Assembly: GCF_033042135.1 (NCBI RefSeq)
Contig: NZ_WBXM01000002.1
Coordinates: forward strand, 62,001-126,000
Direction: 5' to 3'
Source: Haloechinothrix sp033042135
GTDB taxonomy: Bacteria > Actinomycetota > Actinomycetes > Mycobacteriales > Pseudonocardiaceae
Length of the DNA: 64,000 nt
Both the position numbers and the translations under genes were made by a program. This document shows positions 25,465 through 34,045 of the stretch, piece after piece; position 1 is the stretch's first letter; each line of letters starts with the position of its first letter. A model generated the notes under the pieces. It was given only the letters and a program-made list of their open reading frames with translations, did no database searches and was not told where the DNA came from.

Positions 25465-26277
25465 GTGCGTACCAGTAGCAATCCCGCGTTCCGCAACCTG
25501 CCGGTAGGCGGCGCGGCAGGCGGCTCATACGGCTTCGGTCAGCCACAGCAGGCTCTCGGTCAGGCGGGGCCTGAGGCAGCCACCGGCGTCGATGAACGTC
25601 CGATCACCGTCGATGACATCGTCCTCAAGACCGGGGCCTGCCTCGGCACGGCACTCGGCGTCGGTGTGATCACCGCGATCTGGGCGCAGACGCAGATCGC
25701 AGCTGGCACTACGGGCGGCATCTTCGGGGCCATGATCGGCGGAATGCTGGTCGGCCTGGTGCTCGCGCTGATCATCATCTTCAAGAAGCTGCCGAGCCCG
25801 GCGCTGACACTGGCGTACTCGGCGGCTCAGGGTGTCTTCCTCGGCGCGATCACCGGCATGTTCACCGCTATGTTCGGCAACCAGATCGCGCTCAACGCGA
25901 TCCTCGGTACCGCCGGCGTGTTCGCGGTGATGCTCGTGGTCTACCGCACCGGGGCGGTGAAGGTCACCCCGAAGTTCACCAAGTGGATCATCGGGGCCAT
26001 CGGCGGTGCGTTCATCCTGATGCTGGCGAACCTGGTGCTCGGGTTCTTCGGTATCAACATGGGGCTGCGCGACGGTGGCACGCTGGCGATCATCTTCAGC
26101 CTCGTGGTGATCGGTATCGCGGCGTTCAGCTTCCTGCTCGACTTCGACATGGCCGACAGGATGATCCGCGAGGCCGTGCCCGCGAAGTGGGCATGGTTCG
26201 TGGCGTTCGGGCTGATGGTCACCCTGGTGTGGCTGTACCTGGAGATCCTGCGCCTGCTGTCGTACTTCCAGGAGTAG
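25465..26277 (+). CDS. Bax inhibitor-1/YccA family membrane protein
   Basis: 270 aa with seven hydrophobic helices after a Gly/Gln-rich cytoplasmic N terminus of about 45 residues. The family motif region FLLDFDMADRMIREAVPAK and the final helix ending LEILRLLSYFQE are typical of actinobacterial BI-1 proteins, which are implicated in ion (Ca2+/H+) leak; their physiological role in bacteria is unsettled. The GTG start has AGGAGG upstream. A strong terminator follows. Confidence 0.92.
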   Translation: MRTSSNPAFRNLPVGGAAGGSYGFGQPQQALGQAGPEAATGVDERPITVDDIVLKTGACLGTALGVGVITAIWAQTQIAAGTTGGIFGAMIGGMLVGLVLALIIIFKKLPSPALTLAYSAAQGVFLGAITGMFTAMFGNQIALNAILGTAGVFAVMLVVYRTGAVKVTPKFTKWIIGAIGGAFILMLANLVLGFFGINMGLRDGGTLAIIFSLVVIGIAAFSFLLDFDMADRMIREAVPAKWAWFVAFGLMVTLVWLYLEILRLLSYFQE

Positions 26278-26292
26278 ATCGCGGATGAGGAA

Positions 26293-26323
26293 GAGGGAGC
26301 CGGACGTGACGTCCGGCTCCCTC
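26293..26323. terminator. Bidirectional terminator palindrome
   Basis: Fifteen-base perfect arms (26293-26307; 26309-26323) around one base, between the convergent BI-1 and thiolase genes. Confidence 0.85.
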
Positions 26324-26366
26324 TACGGCTCTACGGCATGGATGCCGCGTCCGGCCATGGCGTGGC

Positions 26367-27587
26367 TCAGCTCAGCCGCTCGAGCACCATCGCCATGCCC
26401 TGGCCGCCGCCGACGCACATGGTTTCCAAGCCGAACTGCTTGTCGTGGAACCGCAGCGAGTTGATCAGCGTCGAGGTGATGCGCGCCCCGGTCATGCCGA
26501 AGGGGTGGCCGATCGCGATGGCGCCGCCGTTGACGTTGAGCCGTTCCAGGTCGATGCCCAGATCCCGGTACGACGGGATGACCTGGGCGGCGAACGCCTC
26601 GTTGATCTCGACCAGGTCCATGTCGCCGATGGCCATCCCGGCGCGGTCGAGGGCCTGCAGGGACGCCTCCACCGGCCCATAGCCCATGATTTCCGGTGAC
26701 AGGGCGGTCACCCCGGTGGAGACGATGCGCGCCAGCGGCGTGAGACCCAGCTCTGCCGCCTTGGTGTCGGACATGATCACCACCGCGGCCGCGCCGTCGT
26801 TGAGCGGGCAGGCATTGCCCGCGGTGACGCGACCGTCCGGCCGGAACACCGGCTTCAAGCCGGACACACCCTCCACGGTGACCCCTGGGCGGGGACTGTC
26901 ATCCGCCGATACCGTCGTGCCGTCCGGCAGCGTCACCGGCGAGATGTCGGTGGCCCAGAATCCGTTCGCGATGGCCTTCTCCGCAAGGTTCTGCGAGCGC
27001 ACCCCGAACTCGTCCATCTCCTCCCGAGAGATGCCCTTCGACCTCGCCAGGTGCTCGGCCGTCTGCCCCATGGCGATGTAGATGTCCGGCAGCTGGCCGC
27101 TGTCCCTGGGATCCTGCCACGAGTCGGCACCCTGCTCGGCCGCTTGCGCGGTGCGTGCCTTGGCTTCATCGAACAGCGGATTCTGTGTATCGGGATGCGA
27201 GTCGGAGGTGCCCCTGTCGAAGCGGGACACCGTTTCGACTCCGGCCGAGACGAACACGTCACCCTCACCGGCTTTGATCGCGTGCATCGCCATCCGGGTG
27301 GTCTGCAGACTGGAAGAGCAGTACCGGGTGATGGTCGTGCCGGGCAGGTGGTCGTAGCCGAGCAGCACCGAGACCACACGCGCCATGTTGAACCCGGACT
27401 CGCCGCCGGGTAATCCGCAGCCGAGCATCAGGTCGTCGATCTCGGCCGGGTCCAGCTGTGGCACCTTGTCGAGTGCGGTACGCACCATCTGTGCGGTGAG
27501 GTCGTCCGGCCGCATGTCCACAAGTGAGCCTTTTCCCGCCCGACCGATCGGGGAACGGGCAGTCGAGACGATGACGGCTTCCGGCAT
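26367..27587 (-). CDS. Acetyl-CoA acetyltransferase (thiolase)
   Basis: 406 aa thiolase of fatty-acid beta-oxidation or acetoacetyl-CoA metabolism. The nucleophilic Cys90 is in TRYCSSSLQT, the His in IGHPFGMTGAR, and the second Cys in MCVGGGQGMAM; NEAFA is also present. The ATG has AAGGAG 8 nt upstream. It lies upstream of cbs in the same order as fadA3 (Rv1074c) in M. tuberculosis. No hydratase or dehydrogenase partner is adjacent. Confidence 0.95.
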   Translation of the reverse strand: MPEAVIVSTARSPIGRAGKGSLVDMRPDDLTAQMVRTALDKVPQLDPAEIDDLMLGCGLPGGESGFNMARVVSVLLGYDHLPGTTITRYCSSSLQTTRMAMHAIKAGEGDVFVSAGVETVSRFDRGTSDSHPDTQNPLFDEAKARTAQAAEQGADSWQDPRDSGQLPDIYIAMGQTAEHLARSKGISREEMDEFGVRSQNLAEKAIANGFWATDISPVTLPDGTTVSADDSPRPGVTVEGVSGLKPVFRPDGRVTAGNACPLNDGAAAVVIMSDTKAAELGLTPLARIVSTGVTALSPEIMGYGPVEASLQALDRAGMAIGDMDLVEINEAFAAQVIPSYRDLGIDLERLNVNGGAIAIGHPFGMTGARITSTLINSLRFHDKQFGLETMCVGGGQGMAMVLERLS

Positions 27588-27850
27588 GACAGGTTCTCCT
27601 TACACGCGAGTGGCGACCGTGGCGCTTGGCCTGCCACGGCGATTGCGCAGTATGCCCGGCGCCGAGCGGGGCCGTCCAGCACGGGTACCGCTGCTCGGGC
27701 TGGACGCTACCGGGCGAACGGGACCGCCGCGACGGGGCGCGGTGCTCTGCCGTGCGCTCGGTCGCGGGATAGGCTGGGAGCTGAGCGGAAACACCGCGAC
27801 GGTCACCATACGGCGCACACCATGCGCACGCGGAGGAACGGGGAAGATCG

Positions 27851-29245
27851 ATGGACTACGTCGAGCACGTCATCGACCTGGTCGGCGACACGCCGCTGGT
27901 CAAGCTGAACTCAGTGACGTCGGACAGTATCGGTGAGGACGGGCCGATCGTGCTCGCCAAGATCGAGTACTTCAATCCCGGCGGTAGCGTGAAGGACCGG
28001 ATCGCCGTACGTATGGTCGACGCCGCCGAGCAGTCGGGCGAGCTCAAGCCGGGTGGCACGATCGTCGAGCCCACCTCGGGCAACACCGGCGTCGGGCTGG
28101 CGATGGTCGCCCAGCGCAGGGGGTACCGTTGCGTCTTCGTCTGTCCGGACAAGGTCAGCCAGGACAAGCAGGATGTGCTCAAGGCCTACGGCGCCGAGGT
28201 CGTGGTGTGCCCGACCGCCGTGCCCCCCGACCATCCGGATTCCTACTACCAGGTCTCCGACCGGTTGGTGAACGAGATCGAGGGTGCGTGGAAGCCGAAC
28301 CAGTACGCGAACGCGGCCAATCCGGCCAGTCACTACAGCTCGACCGGCCCGGAGCTGTGGCGGCAGACCGACGGCCGGATCACGCATTTCGTGGCTGGCG
28401 TCGGCACCGGCGGGACCATCAGCGGCACCGGCAAGTACCTCAAGGAGGTCTCCAGCGGTGAGGTACAGGTGGTCGGGGCCGATCCGGAAGGTTCGGTGTA
28501 CTCCGGGGGCACCGGCCGCCCCTACCTGGTCGAGGGCGTCGGTGAGGACTTCTGGCCGGAAACCTACGACCACACGATCGCCGACGAGATCATCGCGATC
28601 TCGGATGCGGCGTCGTTCCACATGACCCGCAGGCTCGCCGCCGAGGAGGGGCTGCTCGTCGGCGGCTCCTGCGGGATGGCGGTGGCGGCTGCTCTGGAGC
28701 TGGGCGGGCGCCTCGCGGCGGAAGGAAAGAACGACGCCGTGATCGTGGCGTTGCTGCCCGACGGCGGGCGCAGCTACCTCACCAAAGTCTTCAACGACGG
28801 GTGGATGTCCTCGTACGGCTTCCTACCGCCGGACTCTTCGGATGCGACGGTGGCCGATGTGCTGCGGCGCAAGGACGGTTCCATCCCGGAGTTGGTGCAC
28901 ACTCACCCGAACGAAACGGTGGCTGAAGCCGTCACGATCCTGCGCGAGTTCAACGTCAGCCAGATGCCGGTGGTCAACGCGGAGCCGCCGGTGATGGCCG
29001 CCGAGGTCGTCGGCGCGGTCAACGAACGCGAGCTGCTCGACTCGCTGTTCGCGGGTAAGGCGGCACTGGCCGACCGGCTCGACCAGCACATGTCGGCGCC
29101 CTTGCCCACGATCGGGGGAGGTGCGCCGATCAGTACCGCGATGCGGGCGTTGACATCGGCTGACGCGGCGCTGGTGCTGATCGGCGGTAAACCCGCAGGC
29201 GTGGTCACGCGGCAGGACCTGCTGGCCTTCCTCGCGGGAAGCTGA
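27851..29245 (+). CDS. cbs: Cystathionine beta-synthase
   Basis: 464 aa PLP enzyme condensing serine and homocysteine to cystathionine in reverse transsulfuration. The catalytic region (1-320) has the PLP lysine Lys48 in PGGSVKDRIA, the substrate loop SGNTGVGLAM, and GTGGTISG for the PLP phosphate. Two C-terminal CBS motifs (about 335-395 and 400-460) would form a regulatory Bateman module. With the metB-like gene 1.8 kb downstream it makes a complete route between homocysteine and cysteine. Start ATG 27851, GGAGGAA upstream. Confidence 0.95.
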   Translation: MDYVEHVIDLVGDTPLVKLNSVTSDSIGEDGPIVLAKIEYFNPGGSVKDRIAVRMVDAAEQSGELKPGGTIVEPTSGNTGVGLAMVAQRRGYRCVFVCPDKVSQDKQDVLKAYGAEVVVCPTAVPPDHPDSYYQVSDRLVNEIEGAWKPNQYANAANPASHYSSTGPELWRQTDGRITHFVAGVGTGGTISGTGKYLKEVSSGEVQVVGADPEGSVYSGGTGRPYLVEGVGEDFWPETYDHTIADEIIAISDAASFHMTRRLAAEEGLLVGGSCGMAVAAALELGGRLAAEGKNDAVIVALLPDGGRSYLTKVFNDGWMSSYGFLPPDSSDATVADVLRRKDGSIPELVHTHPNETVAEAVTILREFNVSQMPVVNAEPPVMAAEVVGAVNERELLDSLFAGKAALADRLDQHMSAPLPTIGGGAPISTAMRALTSADAALVLIGGKPAGVVTRQDLLAFLAGS

Positions 29246-29365
29246 CCGGTAACGCGGCGGCTGGGGAGCACCGGACGGGGCGTGCCCTGCGGCTGGCCTG
29301 GCGTGTCCGATAGCGTATGGGCCAGCGAAGAATTCATGCCTTTGTCAAGGGGGTTGACGACCCAG

Positions 29366-30958
29366 ATGAGTGCTCCCCAGCCACCGGACCTGCCACCGGA
29401 GGGGACCGATCAGGCACACGGTCCGCCGAGCCACACCCAGCAGGAGGAGCTGCCGAACGAGCCACCGCAGCAGGAGGACGGTCCGTTCGGAAGCACGCCG
29501 GAACCCACACAGATGGTGCAGCCGGGCCAGCCGCCGCAACCGGACTCCGAGACCCGGCAACCGGACGAGCCGGAATCGACGCAGGTGGTGCAGCCTGGCC
29601 AGTCCGAGAGTCAGGTGCCCCAGTCGCCCGGACCGCAGGAACCCACCTCCACCCAGGTGATGCAGCCGCCACAGGGTAACCCGGGCGCGGCCTCGACACA
29701 GCTCGTCACGCCGGACATGCAGCCGTCAGGGGGTATCCCGTATACGCCGCCACCGAGCGCGACTGACAACCCGGCTGCCATGGGGCAGCAACCTCCCGGG
29801 TTCGGGGGGCAGCCCGGTGGGTTCGGTGGGCAGCAACCGGGTACGCCGCAGCAGCACGACCCTTACGCCCAGTACGGCCCGTACGGGCAGCAGCCCGGTC
29901 AGCCGTACGAGCCCTACGGCCAACCGGGCCAGTACGGCCAACCGGGCCAGTACGGCCAACCGGGCCAGTACGGCCAGCCCGGCCAGTACGGCCAGCCCGG
30001 CCAGTACGGCCAGCAGCCGGGCGGGTTCGGGCAGCAGCCCAGTGGCTACGGCGGGCAGCCACCGTACGGGTACGGGCCTTACGGGCAGCCGGGCGTCTTC
30101 GGCGGGCCGCCCCCGCCGCAGGCGATGATGGGCGCGCCCGGCGGGGGTGGCCAGCTCGCGACCGGGGGAGTCATCGCAGGCGCGGTGGCAGGTGTGCTCG
30201 GGCTGGTCGCGCTCATCCTCAGCTTCGTGGACATGAGCGAGATCGGCGACTATGCCTCGTTCTACGACCGGCAGCCGGACATGTTCGACGAGGCGGGCTT
30301 CGCCTCGCCCGGGTTGCTGTGGTTCTACATCATCATGGTGCTCGTCGGGTCGCTCGCGGCGATCGCGGGCGGCGTGCTGACCGCCCTGGCAGGCAAGCTC
30401 GCCGCTGCGGTGCGGACGGTCGCGCCGATCCTCTGCGCCGCGGGTGGTGTGCTGCTCGGGGTGTTCGGCGTGATGCTGTGGATCGGCGCGACCCCGTCGG
30501 CCGATGCCGGCATCGAGGAAGTGGGGCCGGGACTGCTGGTGCTGTACATCGTGGTCGGTGCCGTCGTCCTCGCTATCGGGGTCCTCGGCTTGCTCCCACC
30601 GACCGCTCCCGCGCTCGGGCTCGGCGGTGGCAACGGCGGGCCGTCCGGTGGCGGCCACGGCCACCCCGGCCAGCAGGCAGGCGGATTCGGCCAGTTCCCT
30701 GGGATGACGGATCCGCAGGGACAGTACAGCCAGCCGACCGCGTTCGGGGCCCCTGGTCCATACGCCCAGCAGGGCCAGTTCGGCCAGCAGCCGCCGGGTC
30801 CGCCGAGCGGTGGTTTCTCGCAGCCGGGCCAGCCGGGCCAGCCGGGCCAGCCGGGCCAGCCGGGCCCGCCCAGTGGCGGTTTCCCGCAGCCGGGCCAGCC
30901 GGGCCAGCAGGGCCAGTACCAGCAGCCCGGTTACGGGCCGCCACCACAGCAGGGCTGA
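29366..30958 (+). CDS. Proline-rich membrane protein (Pra-like)
   Basis: 530 aa. The N-terminal ~260 residues are a Pro/Gln/Gly-rich low-complexity region with repeated TQVVQPGQ-like and GQYGQP units, followed by four hydrophobic helices (about 270-425) and a second GQP-rich tail. It occupies the position of the proline-rich antigen gene pra (Rv1078) between cbs and metB. Function unknown; the tails probably lie outside or along the envelope. Start ATG 29366 with AAGGGGG upstream rather than 29282. Confidence 0.85.
   Translation: MSAPQPPDLPPEGTDQAHGPPSHTQQEELPNEPPQQEDGPFGSTPEPTQMVQPGQPPQPDSETRQPDEPESTQVVQPGQSESQVPQSPGPQEPTSTQVMQPPQGNPGAASTQLVTPDMQPSGGIPYTPPPSATDNPAAMGQQPPGFGGQPGGFGGQQPGTPQQHDPYAQYGPYGQQPGQPYEPYGQPGQYGQPGQYGQPGQYGQPGQYGQPGQYGQQPGGFGQQPSGYGGQPPYGYGPYGQPGVFGGPPPPQAMMGAPGGGGQLATGGVIAGAVAGVLGLVALILSFVDMSEIGDYASFYDRQPDMFDEAGFASPGLLWFYIIMVLVGSLAAIAGGVLTALAGKLAAAVRTVAPILCAAGGVLLGVFGVMLWIGATPSADAGIEEVGPGLLVLYIVVGAVVLAIGVLGLLPPTAPALGLGGGNGGPSGGGHGHPGQQAGGFGQFPGMTDPQGQYSQPTAFGAPGPYAQQGQFGQQPPGPPSGGFSQPGQPGQPGQPGQPGPPSGGFPQPGQPGQQGQYQQPGYGPPPQQG
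29915..30004 (+). repeat. 18-bp coding tandem repeat x5
   Basis: Five consecutive units, TACGGCCAACCGGGCCAG or the AGCC variant, encode (YGQPGQ)5 in the Pra-like protein. The three upstream units share one variant and the two downstream units share the other, indicating recent unit duplication within the array. Confidence 0.95.
30824..30868 (+). repeat. 9-bp coding tandem repeat x5
   Basis: Four perfect CCGGGCCAG units and one degenerate unit encode repeated PGQ in the C-terminal tail of the Pra-like protein. Confidence 0.9.
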
Positions 30959-30977
30959 CGCCCGACGGGCAACTCCC

Positions 30978-31022
30978 GCACCGTGTCCCCTCCCGACCTC
31001 GCTCCGGAAGGGGACACGGTGC
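30978..31022 (+). terminator. Terminator between the Pra-like gene and metB
   Basis: A 14-bp perfect stem (30978-30991; 31009-31022) with a 17-nt loop, 20 nt after the stop codon and 55 nt before the next start. It suggests metB is separately transcribed. Confidence 0.75.
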
Positions 31023-31077
31023 GTCCCCACCCGTGGCTGCCCGCGGACCGATCGTGGCGACGACGTAGGCTGGCGGA

Positions 31078-32235
31078 ATGGTTCAGGAGCCCTTACGTTT
31101 CGGTTTCGAGACACGTGCGATCCACGCTGGTCAACAACCCGATCCGCGTACCGGCGCGGTGATCGTGCCGATCTACCAGACCTCGACCTATGCCCAGGAT
31201 GGGGTGGGCGGCACCCGCGAGGGCGATTACGAGTACTCGCGCACGGCCAACCCCACGCGTACCGCCTGTGAAGAGGCGATCGCCGCGCTGGAGAACGCCG
31301 AGCACGGCCTGTCCTTCGCCTCGGGCATGGCCGCGACCGATGCGGTGATCCGTGCCGTACTGCGCCCAGGCGACCACCTGGTACTCGGTAACGACGCATA
31401 CGGGGGCACGTTCCGGCTCATCGACAAGGTCCTTACCGGCTGGGGAATCGAGTACACGGTGGCCGACTTGACCTCACCGGACGAGGTCCGTGCCGCGATG
31501 CGGCCCGCGACCAAGCTGGTGTGGTGCGAGTCGCCGAGCAACCCGCTGCTGGGGATCTGTGACTTCGCCGCCCTCGCCGAGCTGGCCCATGCCTCCGGTG
31601 CGTTGCTGGCGGTGGACAACACCTTCGCGACCCCGTACTTGCAGCAGCCGCTGGACTCCGGTGCTGATGTAGTGGTGCATTCCACCACGAAGTACCTGGG
31701 TGGGCACTCCGATGTGGTCGGGGGCGCGGTGGTCACCCGCTCCGAAGAGTTGCGTGAGCAGCTGTTCTTCCTCCGCAACTGCTCGGGGGCGGTGCCGAGC
31801 CCGTTCGATTCCTGGCTGACGATGCGGGGAATGAAGACCCTGGCGGTGCGGATGGAACGGCATTGCGACAACGCAGAACAGCTGGCTGCGGCGCTGGTCG
31901 AGCATCCGAAGGTGGACCGGGTCTACTACCCGGGCCTGCCGCAGCACCCGGGACACCAGCGTGCGGCCAAGCAGATGCGGCGGTTCGGTGGGATGGTCTC
32001 GTTCACCCTCAGCAGCGGCGAGCAACACGCGTTGGAGGTGGCGGCGCGCACCGAGCTGTTCGTGCTCGCCGAATCCCTCGGTGGTATCGAGTCGCTGATC
32101 GAACATCCGGGGCAAATGACCCACGCCAGTGTGGCTGGCTCGCTGCTGCAGGTGCCTGCGAACCTGCTCCGCCTCTCGGTGGGTATCGAGAACGCCGACG
32201 ACCTGATCGCCGATCTGCGTGCCGCGCTCGGTTGA
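31078..32235 (+). CDS. metB: Cystathionine gamma-synthase/lyase (Cys/Met metabolism PLP enzyme)
   Basis: 385 aa PLP-dependent trans-sulfuration enzyme. The PLP lysine is near residue 204 in STTKYLGGHSDVVGG; YSRTANPTR and ASGMAATDAV are family motifs. Sequence alone does not separate cystathionine gamma-synthase from gamma-lyase; the closest positional counterpart is metB (Rv1079). Beside cbs, a lyase role (cystathionine to cysteine) is also plausible. Start ATG 31078; no strong ribosome binding site. Confidence 0.92.
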   Translation: MVQEPLRFGFETRAIHAGQQPDPRTGAVIVPIYQTSTYAQDGVGGTREGDYEYSRTANPTRTACEEAIAALENAEHGLSFASGMAATDAVIRAVLRPGDHLVLGNDAYGGTFRLIDKVLTGWGIEYTVADLTSPDEVRAAMRPATKLVWCESPSNPLLGICDFAALAELAHASGALLAVDNTFATPYLQQPLDSGADVVVHSTTKYLGGHSDVVGGAVVTRSEELREQLFFLRNCSGAVPSPFDSWLTMRGMKTLAVRMERHCDNAEQLAAALVEHPKVDRVYYPGLPQHPGHQRAAKQMRRFGGMVSFTLSSGEQHALEVAARTELFVLAESLGGIESLIEHPGQMTHASVAGSLLQVPANLLRLSVGIENADDLIADLRAALG

Positions 32236-32251
32236 GCATGGCGGGTATGTC

Positions 32252-32509
32252 CTACCCGGACAGGGCGCTGGGGTCCTGCTCCTCGCGCGGTTCGGTCGGT
32301 AGACCGTCGGGGTCGACGCAGCCGCCGATCAGCTGCACGTGGCTGTCGTAGCGGACGTACATGCCGGGCTCGTCGCAGGCGGATTGCTGCACCGTGAAGA
32401 AGGCGGCCCCGGTCAACGCCAGCGCCGAGCCGAATGCCCCGCACAGCGCCATGATCTCGCGGACACGTCCATGACCCGCGCCCGCCAGGAAACCTTGCCC
32501 CAGGCCCAT
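32252..32509 (-). CDS. Small membrane protein, 85 aa
   Basis: Starts MGLGQGFLAGAGHG; one hydrophobic helix (about residues 24-43, ALCGAFGSALALTGAAFF) is followed by a polar outside domain with two Cys (SACDEPG, IGGCVDPDG) that could form a disulfide. The start ATG at 32509 has AGGAG 7 nt upstream; longer frames to 32527 or 32587 lack such a site. Function unknown. It ends 17 nt from metB's stop in convergent orientation and is divergent from ilvA. Confidence 0.7.
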   Translation of the reverse strand: MGLGQGFLAGAGHGRVREIMALCGAFGSALALTGAAFFTVQQSACDEPGMYVRYDSHVQLIGGCVDPDGLPTEPREEQDPSALSG

Positions 32510-32752
32510 TGCGCTCTCCTGCGTCATCGTCGGGGCGGAAGCTACTCCGCCACCATCGGCACGCCAACACCCGCACCAACCAGCCACCGACCGCTCACAG
32601 CCGGTGCGCTACGGCGGGTCGATGACCACTCGCGGGTACCGGATGAGGTATCACACGGGTTTCACGCCTGCTGGCCCCAGCTTACCTACCGGTAGTGGGC
32701 GGTGTCGCCGGGCCGGGGTGAGTTCGGCAACAGGGTGGCATGATCGGGCGCC

Positions 32753-33958
32753 ATGGACCTAGTCACGATCGACCGGATCGAAGCCGCACGTGAACTCCTA
32801 TCGGAGGTGGTGCGGCGAACCCCCATGGAGCACGCGAGGGATCTCGGTGACTCGCATGGTGGTGATGTGCACTTGAAGTGCGAGAACCTGCAACGGACGG
32901 GCTCGTTCAAGATCCGCGGCGCCTATACCCGGATCCATGGCCTCGACGAATCGGAGCGGGCGCGCGGCGTCGTCGCGGCCAGCGCGGGTAACCACGCGCA
33001 AGGGGTGGCGCTGGCCGCCTCGCTGGTGGGAATCCGATCGACGGTGTTCATGCCGGAGCGCGCCCCGCTGCCGAAGCTGGCAGCCACCCGCGCCTATGGC
33101 GCGGATGTCCGGTTGCACGGCAGTGTGCTGGAGGAGACCTTCCGGGAGGCCACCGCGTTCTCGGAGCGGACGGGGGCGGTGTTCATCCATCCCTTCGACC
33201 ATCCCGATGTCATCGCGGGCCAGGGCACCGTAGGGCTGGAGATCCTGGAGCAGGTGCCCGACGTGGCCACCGTGCTGGTCGCCACCGGCGGTGGTGGGAT
33301 AGTCGCGGGGATCGGCGCGGCGCTCAAGGCTCGTAAGCCGGACACCAGAGTCGTCGCGGTGCAGGCGGCGAATGCCGCCGCGTACCCGCCGTCGCTGAGC
33401 GCGGGGAAGCCGGTGCAGCTGACCAGCACGCAGACGGTCGCCGACGGGATCGCGGTCGGTTCCCCTGGAATGGTGAGCCTCGCGCACGTCGAGGCGCTTG
33501 TCGACGACGTGGTTACGGTCAGCGAGGAGTCACTGTCGCGGGCGGTGCTGCTGTGCCTCGAACGGCGCAAGCTGGTGGTCGAGCCCGCGGGCGCCGCCGC
33601 AGTGGCGGCGCTGCTGGAGCACGAGGGCGCCTTCCGTCCGCCGATCGTGGCGGTACTGTCCGGCGGGAACGTCGATCCGCTGCTGCTGCTGCGCATCATC
33701 CGGCACGGCATGATCGCCGGTGGTCGGTACCTGTCGCTGCGGCTGCGGGTGCGCGACATGCCCGGATCGCTGGCGGCGTTGCTGACCCGCGTCAGCGAGC
33801 TCGGCGCGAACGTGCTGGACGTGGAACACTCCCGCACCGCGGGCGCGCTCGAGCTCGACGAGGTCGAAGTGTCGATCAACCTGGAGACCAGGGGGCCGGA
33901 GCACTGCGCCGAGATCGCCGTTGAGCTGCAGCGCGCGGGCTACACCGTGATCTCGTGA
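32753..33958 (+). CDS. ilvA: Threonine dehydratase
   Basis: 401 aa PLP enzyme converting threonine to 2-oxobutanoate and ammonia. PLP lysine Lys53 is in GSFKIRGAY; ASAGNHAQGVALAA and the Gly-rich phosphate loop VATGGGGIVAGIG follow. The C-terminal ~75 residues form a single ACT-type domain (RVRDMPGSLAALLTRVSELGA), so it is the short form of the enzyme (TdcB/Rv1559-like). It could feed isoleucine synthesis or catabolise threonine. Start ATG 32753. Confidence 0.93.
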   Translation: MDLVTIDRIEAARELLSEVVRRTPMEHARDLGDSHGGDVHLKCENLQRTGSFKIRGAYTRIHGLDESERARGVVAASAGNHAQGVALAASLVGIRSTVFMPERAPLPKLAATRAYGADVRLHGSVLEETFREATAFSERTGAVFIHPFDHPDVIAGQGTVGLEILEQVPDVATVLVATGGGGIVAGIGAALKARKPDTRVVAVQAANAAAYPPSLSAGKPVQLTSTQTVADGIAVGSPGMVSLAHVEALVDDVVTVSEESLSRAVLLCLERRKLVVEPAGAAAVAALLEHEGAFRPPIVAVLSGGNVDPLLLLRIIRHGMIAGGRYLSLRLRVRDMPGSLAALLTRVSELGANVLDVEHSRTAGALELDEVEVSINLETRGPEHCAEIAVELQRAGYTVIS

Positions 33959-33983
33959 CCCGGTTTCCCGGCGCGGGGTTGGC

Positions 33984-34036
33984 GAGCCGAAGGCCTCCTT
34001 CGGTACATATGTGGTACCCGAGGAGTCCTTCGGCTC
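33984..34036. repeat. Hairpin element, family 2 copy B
   Basis: Two 23-nt arms (33984-34006; 34014-34036) and a 7-nt loop form an imperfect hairpin between the convergent ilvA and hppD genes, so it can terminate both. It is the reverse complement of copy A at 402-454 with 4 differences in 53 nt. Confidence 0.88.
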
Positions 34037-34045
34037 ACCTCCCCG

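Noticed and set aside
29726..31399. 557-codon minus-strand frame opposite the Pra-like gene
   Set aside because: Runs through the proline-rich repeats and into metB; Arg-rich translation without motifs, antisense to two supported genes.
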